Below are positions 20,501 through 31,790 of a stretch of DNA of 64,000 nucleotides, piece by piece. Source of the stretch: Adiantum capillus-veneris (Eukaryota; Streptophyta; Polypodiopsida; Polypodiales; Pteridaceae); contig CM043970.1 of NCBI GenBank assembly GCA_014529385.2, forward strand, positions 46,899,779 through 46,963,778, given 5' to 3'. The first letter of the stretch is position 1. Each line of letters starts with the position of its first letter. The notes under the pieces were generated by a model. It made no database searches. It was not told the DNA's origin and saw only the letters and a list, made by a program, of their open reading frames with translations. The translations under genes were made by a program, and so were the position numbers.

Positions 20501-22540
20501 AGCTTTATAGGTATGTGTGCATACTATAGACGCTTCATAAAAAAGTTCTCACAAATTGCGGGACCATTACATGACCTAACAAAGAAAAATGTTAGGTATA
20601 CGTGGTCTGCTAAGGAGAACAATGCTTTCGAAAAGCTTAAAGAAAAGCCTATCTCTCAACCTGTGCTTACACTACCGGATCTCTCAAAACCATTTGAGGT
20701 CCAATGTGATGCTTGTGGTGATTGCCTTGGGGCTGTTCTGCTCCAAGAAGGGCACGCCATAGGCTATGAGAGTCGAAGGCTCGATCCTGTTGAGCAAGCT
20801 CTAGGCATATACGAAAAAGAACTCCTTGCAGTTCTACATGCCTTAGACTCATGGAAGCACTATTTATTGGGGACTCCTTTCATTCTGCGAACGGATCACC
20901 AAAGTCTTAAGTACTTCATGACGCAGACCAAGCTCTCCGACAAACAAATGAGGTGGGCAAATTTCCTTTCGCAATTTCATTTTCATATTGCTCACATTGC
21001 TGGCAAGCATAATCAAGTAGCCGATGCACTCTCAAGACGACCGAGAGTGAATGCGGTTTCCATAGCAACTCACAATGATCTATCTTCAATGATAGATGAG
21101 TATGCTATTGATCCCGATTTTAGAGATGTGATTTCAGCCCTTGCATTAGGGAAGAAAGAAGAACCATTTACTTTACAAGATGGTTATCTTCTCTATGGCA
21201 ATAGACTATGCGTTACTAACTCACTACGTGAGAAAGTAATGTATGAATCTCATGCTCCCCCATATGCAAGGCATAGAGGGATTCAGTCTACCCTAAAGGG
21301 AATTGAAACATATTTCTATTGGCCTACCATGAAAGTGAACATACACGAGTATGTTTCCAAATGTGTGGTATGTCAAAAGACAAAATTTGATAGAGGGAAG
21401 CAACTTGGATTGCTTCAACCCTTGCCAATCCCTAATTCACCGTGGGAGAGCATATCCATGGATTTTATCTTTGGATTGCCTAAGTCTATCCATGGGAATA
21501 CAGGAATATGGACGATAGTAGACAGGTTCAGTAAACAAGCTCATTTTATACCTGTCAAAAAGACTATCAAAGCCCATCAAATGGCAACCCTCTTCATTTC
21601 ACAAATTTTCAAGTACCATGGCTTGCCAATGTCCATAGTGTCGGATAGAGATCCTAGAATGACCAGTAATTTCTGGAAGGGTCTCTTTGAGAATTTAGGA
21701 ACAAGGCTAAACTTCTCTTCGGCCTATCATCCACAAACTGATGGCCAAAGTGAAATAGCTAACCTAACTATTCTCGATCTACTAAAAGCCTATGTAACGG
21801 AAGTAGATCAAAGATCCCAATGGGAGAAGTACTTACCCTTAGTAGAGTATGCTTACAATAACACTGTACATACTTCTACAGGAAAAGCACCTTTCGAGGT
21901 AATTGAGGGAAGATCAAAAAGTCCCTTGCTACTTAAGGTACATGGGAAGATCTTCGCTGCAGATGAGTATAGCCGAGACCTACAAGAATCTTTCCAAAAG
22001 ATTAAGGATGCTATCTCTATCTCACAGCAAAGGCAAAAGGCTGCTGCTGACAAGCACAAAAAAGCCCAAGCCTTTAAAGAAAACGATTGGGTCTTATTAA
22101 AGTTTCCCAAGGCTCGATTAAGGCACACGACGGGCAAGAATCCTACGGGCCACCAAAAGTACTATGCTAAACTAGCAAAAAGGTATTATGGTCCCTTCCA
22201 GATTCTTAGGCCAATCAATGAGATGGCCTATCAACTTAAGTTGCCCAATCATTGGCTCATACACAATGCTTTTCATGTGAGCCTCTTAAAGCCTTACAAA
22301 GGAGAGCCACCTCAAGAACCAACTATTGAAGACCCACCGGAGATCGAGGACCACGAGGAGGTGCTGCAGCCCGAGTCCATTCTCCGACATGAAGACAAGG
22401 TATTAAGAGGCGGTAAGACTATCAGACGATATCTTATTAAGTTTAAGAATTATCCTTTTGAAGATGCTAGATGGATGCAAGGCATACAATTAAAGGATAA
22501 CCTAAACCTTGTCAATGCTTACAATGCTTCCCAAGAGTAA
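17591..22540 (+). CDS. E1 Gag-Pol polyprotein with chromodomain
   Basis: A 1649-aa protein for the whole replication cycle. Order by residue: Gag N-terminus; a Ser/Arg/Lys-rich SR-like segment (about 120-225); the Gag core (FLTYDGTFG, then QWWSSLRAN); a CCHC zinc knuckle CFKCGEQGHAYRACP (about 483); retropepsin FDPGSTHNFIS (Asp about 545); reverse transcriptase with VDYRALN, IDLKSGYHQIRI, MPFGLTNA and FFDDIIIYS (catalytic DD about 893); RNase H (CDACGDCLGAVL, EKELLAVLHAL, RTDHQSLKY, VADALSRRP); integrase with an HHCC finger and D, D, E at about 1291, 1352 and 1388 (D-35-E spacing); and a chromodomain at about 1593-1640 (YLIKFKNYPFEDARW) that in chromoviruses steers insertion to marked chromatin. 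ATG at 17591 follows a 416-bp leader. There are no stops or frameshifts, unlike every other pol in the window. Confidence 0.95.
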   Translation: MADNSKESEINVDNFDFAHEQATNDASMLVNYLVSRLQQAMGNPSLQSEVQRQLRAHGILQAHHHDERTPRKPPCETTKRGLSPIREEEENPYEGLKNLLLDDASPSQRRTQEPPPKERERSESPATSAEMAPPRRRAKRSPSPPKQRRPSHSSPRHNSKRDDKKQEKKKARKRTPSSPSSSSFSSYESYGEDDKDQDKKKARKRSPSSPPSSNSSSSEESDGATFEPSKRRGHRKSYAAWKRSSKLKKFKEGGKSISFLTYDGTFGATDKVLAFIQQFDAAFGDEGFTESSKLRHVAMHFQKSARQWWSSLRANGEAPRTWKALRASIMKQFLATDAKDKVLTEWRSLKLSPNESIHKYVDKFWDLQLKATVFKKLDFGEQKQQFCAGLTEEMAEYVNSQRPRTISAVIHHTMVASRINFQTGGKRNNKPPENKGSNEPKGKDNVQKSPKGNSNKAKEKGVYKGKNKLSPEELERYRKDNRCFKCGEQGHAYRACPQKNNRQDPPRASLVEIQEEEIHQTHHKGSPLCHAWGKVREHDAFILFDPGSTHNFISMELATKLGIQSYKMGAILPADSAFKGQEASVTPLIGKLRLHVQGYVEKEDFFISPLKHEDVILGAPWFDCLAAHVKFPERRISFKFREKDMYIDAREMGNTIPIVHTPTFNKSIKSSISVYMIFVKDSQNEPNALAKENKSNQKELELSNFLKGFQDVFIDDIPCELPPKRGNDDHAIELLPGSSPPNKPPYRVSQAQQEEIMRQVHDLVEKGMVRPSSSPFCSPVLLVQKKDGTYRMCVDYRALNRITIKNRFPVPRVEDLFDKLQGSTYFSRIDLKSGYHQIRIVDQDIVKTAFRTTFGLYEYIVMPFGLTNALATFNRLMEKLFRPHRTFTGVFFDDIIIYSNSLEEHKQHLQVIFQVLRENKLYVNRKKSEFFLQEIQYLGHIISHDGIQMDPSKLEVIKGWPKPRNLHELRSFIGMCAYYRRFIKKFSQIAGPLHDLTKKNVRYTWSAKENNAFEKLKEKPISQPVLTLPDLSKPFEVQCDACGDCLGAVLLQEGHAIGYESRRLDPVEQALGIYEKELLAVLHALDSWKHYLLGTPFILRTDHQSLKYFMTQTKLSDKQMRWANFLSQFHFHIAHIAGKHNQVADALSRRPRVNAVSIATHNDLSSMIDEYAIDPDFRDVISALALGKKEEPFTLQDGYLLYGNRLCVTNSLREKVMYESHAPPYARHRGIQSTLKGIETYFYWPTMKVNIHEYVSKCVVCQKTKFDRGKQLGLLQPLPIPNSPWESISMDFIFGLPKSIHGNTGIWTIVDRFSKQAHFIPVKKTIKAHQMATLFISQIFKYHGLPMSIVSDRDPRMTSNFWKGLFENLGTRLNFSSAYHPQTDGQSEIANLTILDLLKAYVTEVDQRSQWEKYLPLVEYAYNNTVHTSTGKAPFEVIEGRSKSPLLLKVHGKIFAADEYSRDLQESFQKIKDAISISQQRQKAAADKHKKAQAFKENDWVLLKFPKARLRHTTGKNPTGHQKYYAKLAKRYYGPFQILRPINEMAYQLKLPNHWLIHNAFHVSLLKPYKGEPPQEPTIEDPPEIEDHEEVLQPESILRHEDKVLRGGKTIRRYLIKFKNYPFEDARWMQGIQLKDNLNLVNAYNASQE

Positions 22541-22882
22541 GCAAATGTACAAAATGTTAAAAATGAACAAAAATTTTTGTCTTATAAGACTCTCTTTTTC
22601 TTTATTTGTGCACAAAAATGAAGTAGTATGCATGCTTAGATCAAGTTTGCGGGGACGACGTCTCCCAAACACCAAAGTAGAGCTTGTCACTCTACTATGG
22701 AAGACTGATAGGACTAATGTGCAGACATGCTTGCGGCAGCCTCAGGCTCTCAAGCGCCAAATGGACTAGTCATCCATTATGGAATGATGTCGTAGGGTAA
22801 CATAGGGATCCTCTACCCGCTAAGAAAAGGACTCATGCATATGCTTTATCTTCTCTACACCATAGTCGAGGACGACTATGAT

Positions 22883-22898
22883 TTCAAGAGAGAGGTAA
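22883..22898 (+). other. E1 polypurine tract
   Basis: CAAGAGAGAGGTAA lies directly before the TG of the 3' LTR, the expected position for the plus-strand primer. Confidence 0.7.
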
Positions 22899-24488
22899 TG
22901 TCATAATAATCAATATCTAATTCTCCTAAATGATTTTCTCATATTAAACTGATCATTTAATGTGGGGAAGTGCCAAGGGAGAAAAAGCTAGAATATTGGT
23001 TAAGTTAGCAGACCGGCCACAGTAGGGATCCAAAGGAGGGAAAATAGGGATCCAAAGGGGGGGCCATCTGCAAAAGAGCCATGTGAAACAATGGGCCAAA
23101 AAGACCCTAAGGTTCAGCCCATTAAGACTTCCAAAATGCTAAGGTTCCAAAATTCAAAGGTTGTGTCCAAAGGTCAACCCTAGGGAAAATTGGATGCTTA
23201 GTGTGTGCCCAAAAAGTCTTTCTACATCCCTACATGGGAGGGGGCGAGCCCCAAAGCTAGGGGATGAGAGAGAAAGCCACACACACACACACAGGCTCCC
23301 TTTACACAAAGGGAATGAGGGACACATGTCAGCTCCCTAGGCCAGATGCCCACAAGGTGTGCCCAATTCCTATTGGAAGACCCTTGAAGTGGACCAATGA
23401 GAATTAAGCTAGAGTAAATCTAGTTTAATTAATTTAAAAACATTTAATAAAAGAAACCAATGAGAATTAAGTCTCCTAGAAGACTATTGGGCAGTCTCCC
23501 AAGGGGTCCAATGAGCATTCAGGAGCCCCATGGCTTGCCTGATTCCTATTGGCCAGGAGGCAAAGGGGTCCAATGAGAGTTTAGTTTAATTATTTAATTA
23601 CCTAAAGCTCTCACAAAAGGGGAAAGGGGGACACATGTCTAAAGGCTATCACTTATGCTGCTTAATTCCTATTGGCTTGACCTGGGGAGGTCCAATGAGG
23701 CAAAGGGCAGACTTATTTAGCAGCTAGGGCTCGCCCAAGAGAGAGGGGGGGCTGATTTTTGCTTGGCATTGACACACACACTCTCACACTTGACCATGTG
23801 TGAAGGGAAAATACTCTATCTCCTCCCAAGCTTTAATGGAGAGCTCATCACCTACTCCAAGCTTGTGAGATAGAAGCCTACACCAACACTCTCTTGGCAT
23901 GTGGATGCAAATCCAACCAAGAGCCAAGCTTCAATGCATGCTCATCTTCTCTACCAAGCTAATTACTAAGCTAAGCTATGCTAATATGAGTGATTATGTG
24001 AGGAGATGTACTTCTTTCTCGTAAGATACTTCTTTTTCCTCTCAATCTACTCTCATACCCTGCTAGCTCTCACCATCTTCGAAGGTGTGTGAGGTCTTGG
24101 GTCTGAGAACGGGGATAATTCAAGTTGTGTTTGATTAAGTGTTTTGCTTGGTGTATGAAGCTTCCATCTTCATTGCACTAGCTAGTCTTGAAGGAACACA
24201 AAGAATTGTATTGTACAATGTCTCTCTTGATGGGAGAAACCATAATACAAAGCCTTTTGGAGGGGGGACCGGCTCCATGCAAATCCGGTCCTCAACTGTT
24301 GTCAATAGCTTAATTGCTCTCTCTTTTGAAAGTATTGTCGATGCTATCTAACTAGGTGTTATGCTTTTTGTTGCTCTCTCCACCCAAGCACTCTTGTAAT
24401 TCTCATTAGGAATCTATTCTAATGAAATGCCCACTATGTTCATGCTAATTTCCGCTACACATAAGATTTTAAGCCATTAAATGTTACA
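22899..24488 (+). repeat. E1 3' LTR, 1590 bp
   Basis: Same length and sequence as 15584-17173 apart from one noticed substitution. Followed by the duplication TAATC. Confidence 0.95.
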
Positions 24489-24493
24489 TAATC

Positions 24494-25419
24494 TTTCCAC
24501 TTTACCAAGTGTTACTTATTACTCTAAGAGTTCTTTCTAGTTTCAAGAATACAATCTGGTTGAAGTTTCTACGATTCCTTATTAATTACTTGCTACTCAT
24601 TTTTTTCCCAAGAAACTCTCATGTTGAGCCCATATTAAAAACCTTTACATACCATTTTTATCATCTCAAAAACCAGGTTAAATCCATTCCATGAAAGATC
24701 CGTATATCCACCTTGTCAACATGAACTCACTCGGTCTAACTGACCATTTAGAGCAATCAACGCTCAACAAGTACTGTGTATTCCAACTTTGCCAATCTGA
24801 ACGTGCTCGGCGTGTTTTTGCCATTATGAGCAATCTGCATTCGACACAAGATTCCATCATTACACTAGAGGTACCCCCTCTGTGCTCTAACCTGGTTGAC
24901 CAACAATATGTAAAGGGTTTTAAGAAGTATCATACCAAGAGTTCTTTTGGCTTCCTATTAGTCTCATACATTAATACTTCCATATCTTGGTCACTTTTCA
25001 AGGAAGGCTATCTTGTGCACAACTAATGTGAGTTGGTTTTTGGATAGCTATCTCATTTTTAAGATTCAAATCCTACCTTCTTATCAAAAACCTCTTTTTC
25101 ATTTGCTAGATCTACCCTTAATTTCTTGATTGAATGCTAACTTAACTTTAGATCTTTTTAGAAGTAATTTTGGAAAAGTAAGTAATGTATACCATTATAA
25201 TATATAAGTAACTCAAAGTTATTATCGATTTATAGTGGTTCACAAAATTTCCTATTGTTGCTGAGCTCTAGGATTGCTAACTGTGGCTCTTTCATCTTTC
25301 TAGTTCAATAAGGTTGGTTCTCCCATGATTTCATAAGCTCTGGCTTCTCTTCCTCTTCCTCTACCTCAACCTCCATTTCTACATCCTCTTAGATTGTCTC
25401 GTTGATTTTGAGGAATGGC
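24494..25419. other. No gene recognised; probable E9 interior
   Basis: AT-rich. Lies downstream, in minus orientation, of the E9 gag relic where protease and pol would be expected, but I could not read any conserved motif. Confidence 0.4.
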
Positions 25420-26095
25420 TCTAGCAGTAGTTGAAGGGTTTTGCTCTTTTGGGCAGTTATTTCTATAGTGCTTCATTTGATTGCATCCATAGCACCTAAC
25501 ATTTGGGAAAGTCTACTCCACGTTCACTACTGCAGCTACAACACATTGTCAATATCCTTGGTTGAAAGCTCCCTTGGCTCTTCCCCTAGAGTATTTAAAT
25601 CCATTATAGTTCCTTGTCGAGTTGATCCCCTAGCCTTGGCCTTGAGAAGGGCATCTTGAATTGATGTAGGCCTCAAAGATTTGAGATGTGCACTCAAGGA
25701 TTTATTGAGGCCCTGATGACTGAATCGAGCAATCTGCATCTCCATTGTCAGTTGGGGAGCATAGCATCGAAAGGACACAAATTTTGTGTAGTACTCCTCC
25801 AGAGAGAGTCGTGGGCTGTCATAGACCAAAGAATTTTTTAATAGGAGGGAGATAGAATTCTTTGATTGCCTGCTTCATTTTCTTCCGAGACAGACTATTT
25901 GTGGGATTATCTCTACAGTGTTTCTTCCACCAAAGTTTGGCATCTCCACTAAGACAGAACATACCCAGCATTGTTTGGTTTTCTTGAGTAGATCCAGTAG
26001 CTTTAAAATAGTCATCCATAGCATCTAGCCATGCTTCAACATCTCGCTTTTAATTGGGTCCATCTCCCTTGAAGGTAGGGAGTTGGACTTTCTTT
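25420..26095 (-). pseudogene. E9: Ty3/gypsy gag relic with zinc knuckle
   Basis: The minus-strand frames read VQLPTFKGDGP, a stop, KRDVEAWLDAMDDYFKATGS, CLSGDAKLWWKKHCRD (the retrotransposon gag core), then SLEEYYTKFVSFRCYAPQL, FSHQGLNKSLSAHLKSLRP and a CCHC knuckle CYGCNQMKHYRNNC near 25460-25510. Stops and frameshifts separate the pieces. The knuckle has the C-2-C-4-H-4-C spacing of nucleocapsid. No pol follows. The primer site and LTR are to the right, as expected for the minus strand. Confidence 0.75.
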
Positions 26096-26369
26096 AGTAG
26101 TAATTTCTTTTTCTTGAGTAATAGTGTAAAATAGGCTATTTTCGCGAGTATTACCTTGAATTTGAATTATTGAAATTTAGTACTATATGAAAATCTCTCT
26201 TACTTATGCTTTTAACGTATCTCATACTCAAAAATTTTGCACACAAGATGAAGAAAATTTCCAAACCATAGACAAAACTTCTTATAGCATACCCATGAGA
26301 ACCATAGTATGTACAAGAGCTAATACAATCCATGAAGCCTTCCTACTATGTACAAGGGTGATGACAATC

Positions 26370-26570
26370 CTATACTAGAATCTTGTGGACTATGGGTGGA
26401 TCAGATATAGGATCAAAATATACAACATCTTTTGGTCCATTAAAACTAGGGTCGACACCTATGGGCCTAATTCTACTTGGGTAGGTTACTTTAGACACCT
26501 TATCAAACACCCACTGATTTTGTGATACTTGGACATCATCTATTACAAGGGTTTCCTCTGGATTCTCCAT
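26370..26570 (-). other. Short unrecognised frame in the E9 leader
   Basis: A minus-strand frame from an ATG at 26568-26570 (MENPEETLVIDDVQVSQNQW) runs 66 codons, between the E9 primer site and gag. It may be the original N-terminal part of Gag or a leader frame. I do not recognise it. Confidence 0.35.
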
Positions 26571-26978
26571 CCCAATGAAAAAGTATAATTCAATCACTTG
26601 AATATCTTTGGCCCATGTGAGTCTCTTCATATTTAGTCCTAAACCTTCTAACTCTCTTGCATCAATGAAGAATATTCCACCAAATCCTCACTAGCTGATC
26701 CTCCAAGTGGAAGGAGAAAATCTCTTATCTAGCCATTTCATCACGCTTTTTCGCATTGAATAGTATCGGGATAGGTAAGCCCTCATAAACCTAATGTTGA
26801 AATCCATGAATTTGCGGTAGTCTTGATGGAAATCTTCCTGCAAAGATGGGGATAATTATCTCTTGGTTTCTCTCCCTCTTTTCAGTTAAATACTTCTTTA
26901 ATTGAATTTGTCAAAGATCACTTATTTAAACCTAGCATCTTAAACTTTTCCCTAGGTCCAAGACTTTAATTAACACAC

Positions 26979-26990
26979 ACTTTGATACTA
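26979..26990 (-). promoter_or_regulatory. E9 degenerate primer-binding site
   Basis: The minus strand reads TAGTATCAAAG, which is TGGTATCAGAG with two G-to-A changes, directly beside an LTR end (CTCACA at 26993). This fits a decayed iMet primer site. Confidence 0.55.
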
Positions 26991-26992
26991 CT

Positions 26993-28882
26993 TGTGAGAT
27001 CCCCAACCCACCAAGACCAAGATTGGGATGGGATCCTTGACAGGTCTCTAGGCCTATTGAAAGTAAGAGTCTCTAAACAAGAAAAATCCAGTTAATAGAC
27101 CTACCATTAACAATGGCTTGGGTCTATAGCCCTAGAAGAAGACCTAGTCTTGTCTCACAATAGAAACGGGACAATATTTAAAAATCTAAGATTATTTTAG
27201 CCCTAAGACTTCAACAATTTGGGCTAAGGTTCTCAATGAACATTTTTTTCCCCCTAGCAGATGTGAGGGCACAACCACTGGTGAACTCCTCTTCCAATTG
27301 GAGAAGTGTACTAAATGCTTTTACTGCACAGGAATTGATAGTTACCTGACTAATCAGGTCCACCCGTCCATGATTTTGACAACCTTAGTCAATCCCCACT
27401 TACCACCCCACAACTCACACATGATTCTTTTGTTTTCTAATTACTATCACATTCTTTTAACATTTAAATTAATGGTTTCTTTTAGCTTTCTGTCTTCATT
27501 CCTTCAATAAAGCATTAAAGACAACATTAGAAAGCATATTTTTAGCAAACACACATCTTTAAACTTAAGACAAGGTACTGTCAATCAAAACATTGACTAT
27601 AATAACCATGACCAGTACTCTTCTTGTCTCAAGACCATCTAAGGGTTAAAAAAGACACCCATTCCTTGTTGACAATCCGCAATGGATAAACCCTCATCCA
27701 AGGTTCGGGGTGCCCATACACCAAACCAGTTGCCCATACAAACGGACAACTCCCCTAGGATAAAAACGATATCCTAACTTATGTAGAAACATCAAGACAT
27801 GACATAGAGTAGAAACTCATCGTTCACGAGGGTAACCAACTTATCCGTGGTTGGAAATTCATCATTATTCATCACAAGATACCAAGGAGTCGCGAGTGTC
27901 TTGAGACAAGCTGTCCTAAGGATGATCAATCATATCTTTCTTAGTTCAACCAATTTTTACCCAAACAATTCATTACTAATTTACAAACAAATGCACGTTG
28001 GTTTCTTGGAGATATCTTGAATTTCGGCCGGTTTTACTTTTCCTAATTTCTTCCTCCCTCTTTATGTATGCAATGTTAATAAATTAGCTAAACTTAATTA
28101 TAACGAAGAACCACCTGGGACTGATTTGGCATTTGTTGTATCATCGAGGCCTGTACACTCTTATCAATAGGCCTACTACTAGGCCCGACTTCGTCATCGT
28201 TCGATGCTCTAGTTCTTTTTGGAACTCCGCCCTTATCATTAGATAGGACTTGCTCGGGTCCTTCTAGGTGCGATAATTTCTTATCTGTGGATAATCAGCT
28301 AGAGCTTTTTCTTTCTAGTGAGTTTTGAGTAGGGTTCTCTCTAGGTGAGACCATGAGAGGGAAATGGCCAGGATTCCGAGTCTGAGTGAAATTGTGAAGT
28401 AAGGGGTCCTATTTATAGGTTTCTACGCACTCACATGCTGGAAATGGTAGTACCTTGGATCCCAAGGCATTCCTTTAGCTCCCCTAGCACCCTTGGTGGT
28501 TTTTCTATCCCTAGCAGGTCAATGATGGCCCCTCCCACTGCCAACTTTAAAAATCAAATTTACTATATTTTGACCTATTTTTTGCTTAATTGGTAAATAT
28601 CTGCGAGGCCTTTAGTAAATTCTATGCTTAAATGATTAGTGCAGCCATTCAATTTTTATTAATAATGTGATTCATATTGAATCTTTCGAAAGGGCTAGCT
28701 GGGTCAATTTTTGTCTGACTTTAATTCTGAAAATTTCTAGCCCGGGGGTTGATGTGCTTAAGATTCAAAAAATACCATTTTTTATTGCTTTTGAGATAGA
28801 GTTTTTACCTAGTTGTATGACCAATGCTTTCTCCTAAAGCTTTGAGTTCATTCTCGACAGCTAGAAAGGCGGAGACCTTACA
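26993..28882 (-). mobile_element. E9 5' LTR (candidate, 1890 bp)
   Basis: On the minus strand it begins TGTAAGG (28882) and ends TCTCACA (26993), followed by the degenerate primer site. The U3-side half (28882 to about 28007) is homologous to 15477-14569. A TATAAATAG site faces minus near 28410. The other half carries its own sequence, including the GATCCCCAACCC and GATTGGGATGGG inverted words near 27000-27030. Confidence 0.55.
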
Positions 28883-29389
28883 CAGTCACACATATGTGTA
28901 TTTCAAATCAAGCCTATCTCTCAAGGGAAAGCAATGGATAAGCCTACACCAACAACACTTGACCATGGAATGCAAATCCAAAGAAAAGACAAGCTTCAAG
29001 CATGCTTATCATTTTCTCGATATTCATTACTATGCTAAGGTATGCTCTAAGAGTGATGATATTTGAGGAGAATACTTCTTTCTTATCTGTTACATCTTCT
29101 TTCTCTGCATTTTCCTTATCCCTTGCCAGGTCTCTCCACCATTGAAGTTGTTTGAGGTCTTGGGGTTGAAGCCGACAATGAGCTTGTTTATTGCAAGTAA
29201 GTTAATTGTTGTTTTAGGCATAATATTGGTGCATGAAACTTTCCATCTTCATGGAATAAAGAACTTCTTAAGGGACACAAAGACTTTATTGTACCAAGTC
29301 TCTCTTTAATGGAGAATATATAATACAGAAGCATTTGAAGGGGGGACCATCCCCAAGTAAATCTAGTCCTCAACTGTTGTCAATTTCGT
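28883..29389 (+). repeat. E10: E1-related LTR fragment
   Basis: Recognisable alignment to the 3' half of the E1 LTR (about 16560-16990), for example GAAGGGGGGACC and CCTCAACTGTTGTCAAT. It has many substitutions and indels, so it is much older than E1. It breaks directly into a pol fragment at 29390. Confidence 0.75.
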
Positions 29390-29860
29390 GATCCTTGTGG
29401 TGATTGCCTTGGAGTTGTTTTGCTCCAAGAAGGGCACGCCATAGCATACAGAGCTGAAGACTCAACTCTGATGAGCATGTACTGAGCATATATGAAAAGG
29501 AACTCTAGCTGTTCTACATGCCCTAGAATCATGGAAGCACTATCTTCTAGGGACTTCATTCCTCCTACAAAGGGATCACCAAATCCTGAAGTAATTCATG
29601 ATGCAAACCAAGCTCTTCAACAAAACAATAAGGTGGATTTTTTTTTTGCAATTTAATTTTCACATTGCTCACATTGTTGGCAAGCACAATCAAGTGGCCA
29701 ATCCACTCTCACACCACCCAAGAGCAAATGCAGTATCTATGATAGATGAGTATGCTACTAATCCCAATTTCAAAGATATAACTTGAGCCATTGCGTTAGG
29801 GAAGAAAGAAGAATCATTCACCTTGCAAGGATGGACACTCAAGTGTCCTGAGACACTAAA
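29390..29860 (+). pseudogene. E10: Ty3/gypsy RNase H fragment related to E1
   Basis: Nucleotides align with E1 20705-21180: TGTGGTGATTGCCTTGGAG, then GAAGGGCACGCCATAG, HIVGKHNQVANPLSH (E1: HIAGKHNQVADALSR) and NAVSMIDEYATNP. Stops and frameshifts are frequent. The fusion of LTR sequence to RNase H implies a large internal deletion. Remnant only. Confidence 0.8.
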
Positions 29861-30602
29861 GTGTCTTGTTTTCCTACCAAGATTTGGCAATTTATTTGTT
29901 AACCTACAAAGAAGCTTTTTACACCTTGCTTCTACCATAGGTTGATTATGAGGAAAAGAAAACACTTGATTTTTATTATTGTGAAAATACAAGCCATCTG
30001 GAGATAATTATGGTAGTTTCTAATTCGTAGATTTTAGTAAAATTTCAAGATGTTTTGCAAAAAATCATAAAAATTCTTATATGTATTTTTGAAGAGATGG
30101 GTTTTGTTATGTTGGTGAAAGCCAAGGGCTAGTACTTAGTATTACAAAACAATGGAATGCCCTTCAAAGACTTGCTTTCAAGTCACATGCAGGTTATAGA
30201 CATAGTTTCATACTTGCGCACGTGCAGAATAAGAGAATAATTTTGGTCTTCCAAAGGTTCCGGCGTGAAATTGGGGCTCGTCTAGTGTAGTTTTAGAACT
30301 ACAAATGACTTTATATATTGAAACCAAGAAACTATGTATTTTTCTGGGTCCCTAACTTGGCATCTGTTGCTTGAACTAGACCATGAATTTTTTATTGTGC
30401 AAACAAAATTTAAAATCTTGAGTCCTCCATTATAGCATTGAAACCAAGGGTTTAGGTGCCCCAGTTGTGTGTACCACATATTTTGATACATTTAGTTGAT
30501 CTACATGGAAAGTTTGATCTCTATTGAGTTTTTGAATGCTTATCTCTCAAGAATTAAATTATCAAAGATTTCTCCCGCGTAGTTTCAAATATTTGACATG
30601 AT
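29861..30602. other. No gene recognised
   Basis: AT-rich interval between oppositely oriented E1 relatives. Just before it, near 29834-29868, two short hairpin words (GACACTCAAGTGTC and GACACTAAAGTGTC) occur in tandem. Confidence 0.4.
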
Positions 30603-30803
30603 TCAAAGCCCATCTATTTGCCACCTTGAGTCCTCAATGTAGAGAGTAAACAATGCACCACTTTGTAAAGTGGGGTTCCCTATGGCTTGTTGTAGCCTAT
30701 TGACAATATAGTTCACAAGCGTAAGGGCATTATTAGTAGCAACTTCATATGTAAAATCAAAGTCATCAATATTTATTCTTCGCTCTTTATTATTTTCAGC
30801 CAT
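30603..30803 (-). pseudogene. E11: gag N-terminus of an E1 relative
   Basis: The minus-strand frame starts MAENNKERRINIDDFDFTYE and continues VNYIVNRLQQAIGNPTLQS, matching the first 50 or so residues of E1 Gag (MADNSKESEINVDNFDFAHE). It then runs into unrelated sequence, so the element is truncated. Confidence 0.85.
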
Positions 30804-30908
30804 GCTAACAAAATGTATGCGTGTATGATAAATTGTTCTTAAATAACTTCAAACCTCTGTGGAAAGCTTAAGGACCTCTCTTCTTAAGCAAGAAAAGGGA
30901 AACCAATG

Positions 30909-30921
30909 GCTCTGATACAAA
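30909..30921 (-). promoter_or_regulatory. E11 primer-binding site
   Basis: The minus strand reads TTGTATCAGAGCC, one base off the iMet primer site used by E1, in the right place between LTR and gag. Confidence 0.7.
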
Positions 30922-30924
30922 GGT

Positions 30925-31013
30925 AATGGAATAAGGATAATAACATGGATTGTAGCAAAACTAAAGTGATAGTAGTATTGAGCATTTTATTAAGAAAATT
31001 CCTAATGAAGATC

Positions 31014-31070
<57 letters not shown>

Positions 31071-31679
31071 ATTATATATAGAAACACAAACATTACACTT
31101 CTAAAACATTCATAGTGGTATGAATGTTTTAGAATAACACTTCTAAAACATTCATACCACTTCTAAAACAGAGATATATAGATACATTGAAAACATTTGA
31201 GGATCGGATTTACTTGGAGTAGGTCCCCCCTCCAAAAGGCTTTTGTATTATATGTTCTCCCATAAAGAGAGACTTGGTACCATACAATCTTTGTGTTCCT
31301 TAAGAGCTACTTCATGCCATGGAGATGGAAACATTTATGCACCAATATTATGCTCAAAACAACAACTAACTTACTTGCAATAAACAAAAACTCATCCTCG
31401 GCCTCAATCCCAAGACCTCAAACACCTTTAAAGGTTGAGATAGTTGGAAAGGAGTGAGGGAAGTGAAGAGGAAGAATATGTCACATATGAAAAAGAAGTA
31501 TTCTCCTCACATATCATCACTCTTAGATCATATCTTAGCATAGTAATGAAGATGGAGAAGATGATTAGCATGCTTGAAGCTTGTCTCTTGCTTGGATTTG
31601 CATTACATGGTCAAGAGTTGTTGCTTTAAGATTCTCCATTGCTCTATCTTGAGAAGGATGCTTGATTTGCATTGCACAT

Positions 31680-31725
<46 letters not shown>

Positions 31726-31742
31726 TTGGGGGTGGGGGGGGG

Positions 31743-31790
<48 letters not shown>

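Larger units (their letters stand above)
15584..24488 (+). mobile_element. E1: complete Ty3/gypsy chromovirus, very young insertion
   Basis: An 8905-bp LTR retrotransposon with identical-length LTRs (15584-17173 and 22899-24488), a 5-bp duplication TAATC at 15579-15583 and 24489-24493, an iMet primer site, one uninterrupted gag-pol frame and a purine-rich tract before the 3' LTR. All parts expected of an autonomous element are present. It inserted next to the E8 LTR and the E9 remnant. Related but decayed copies lie at 28883-29860 (E10) and 30603-32400 (E11). Confidence 0.95.

Noticed and set aside
14569-28882. Treating the two homologous 0.9-kb segments as the LTR pair of one element interrupted by E1
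   Set aside because: No matching target duplication, no primer site at the inner edge of the right copy, and a better fit as U3 halves of two separate LTRs (E8 and E9).
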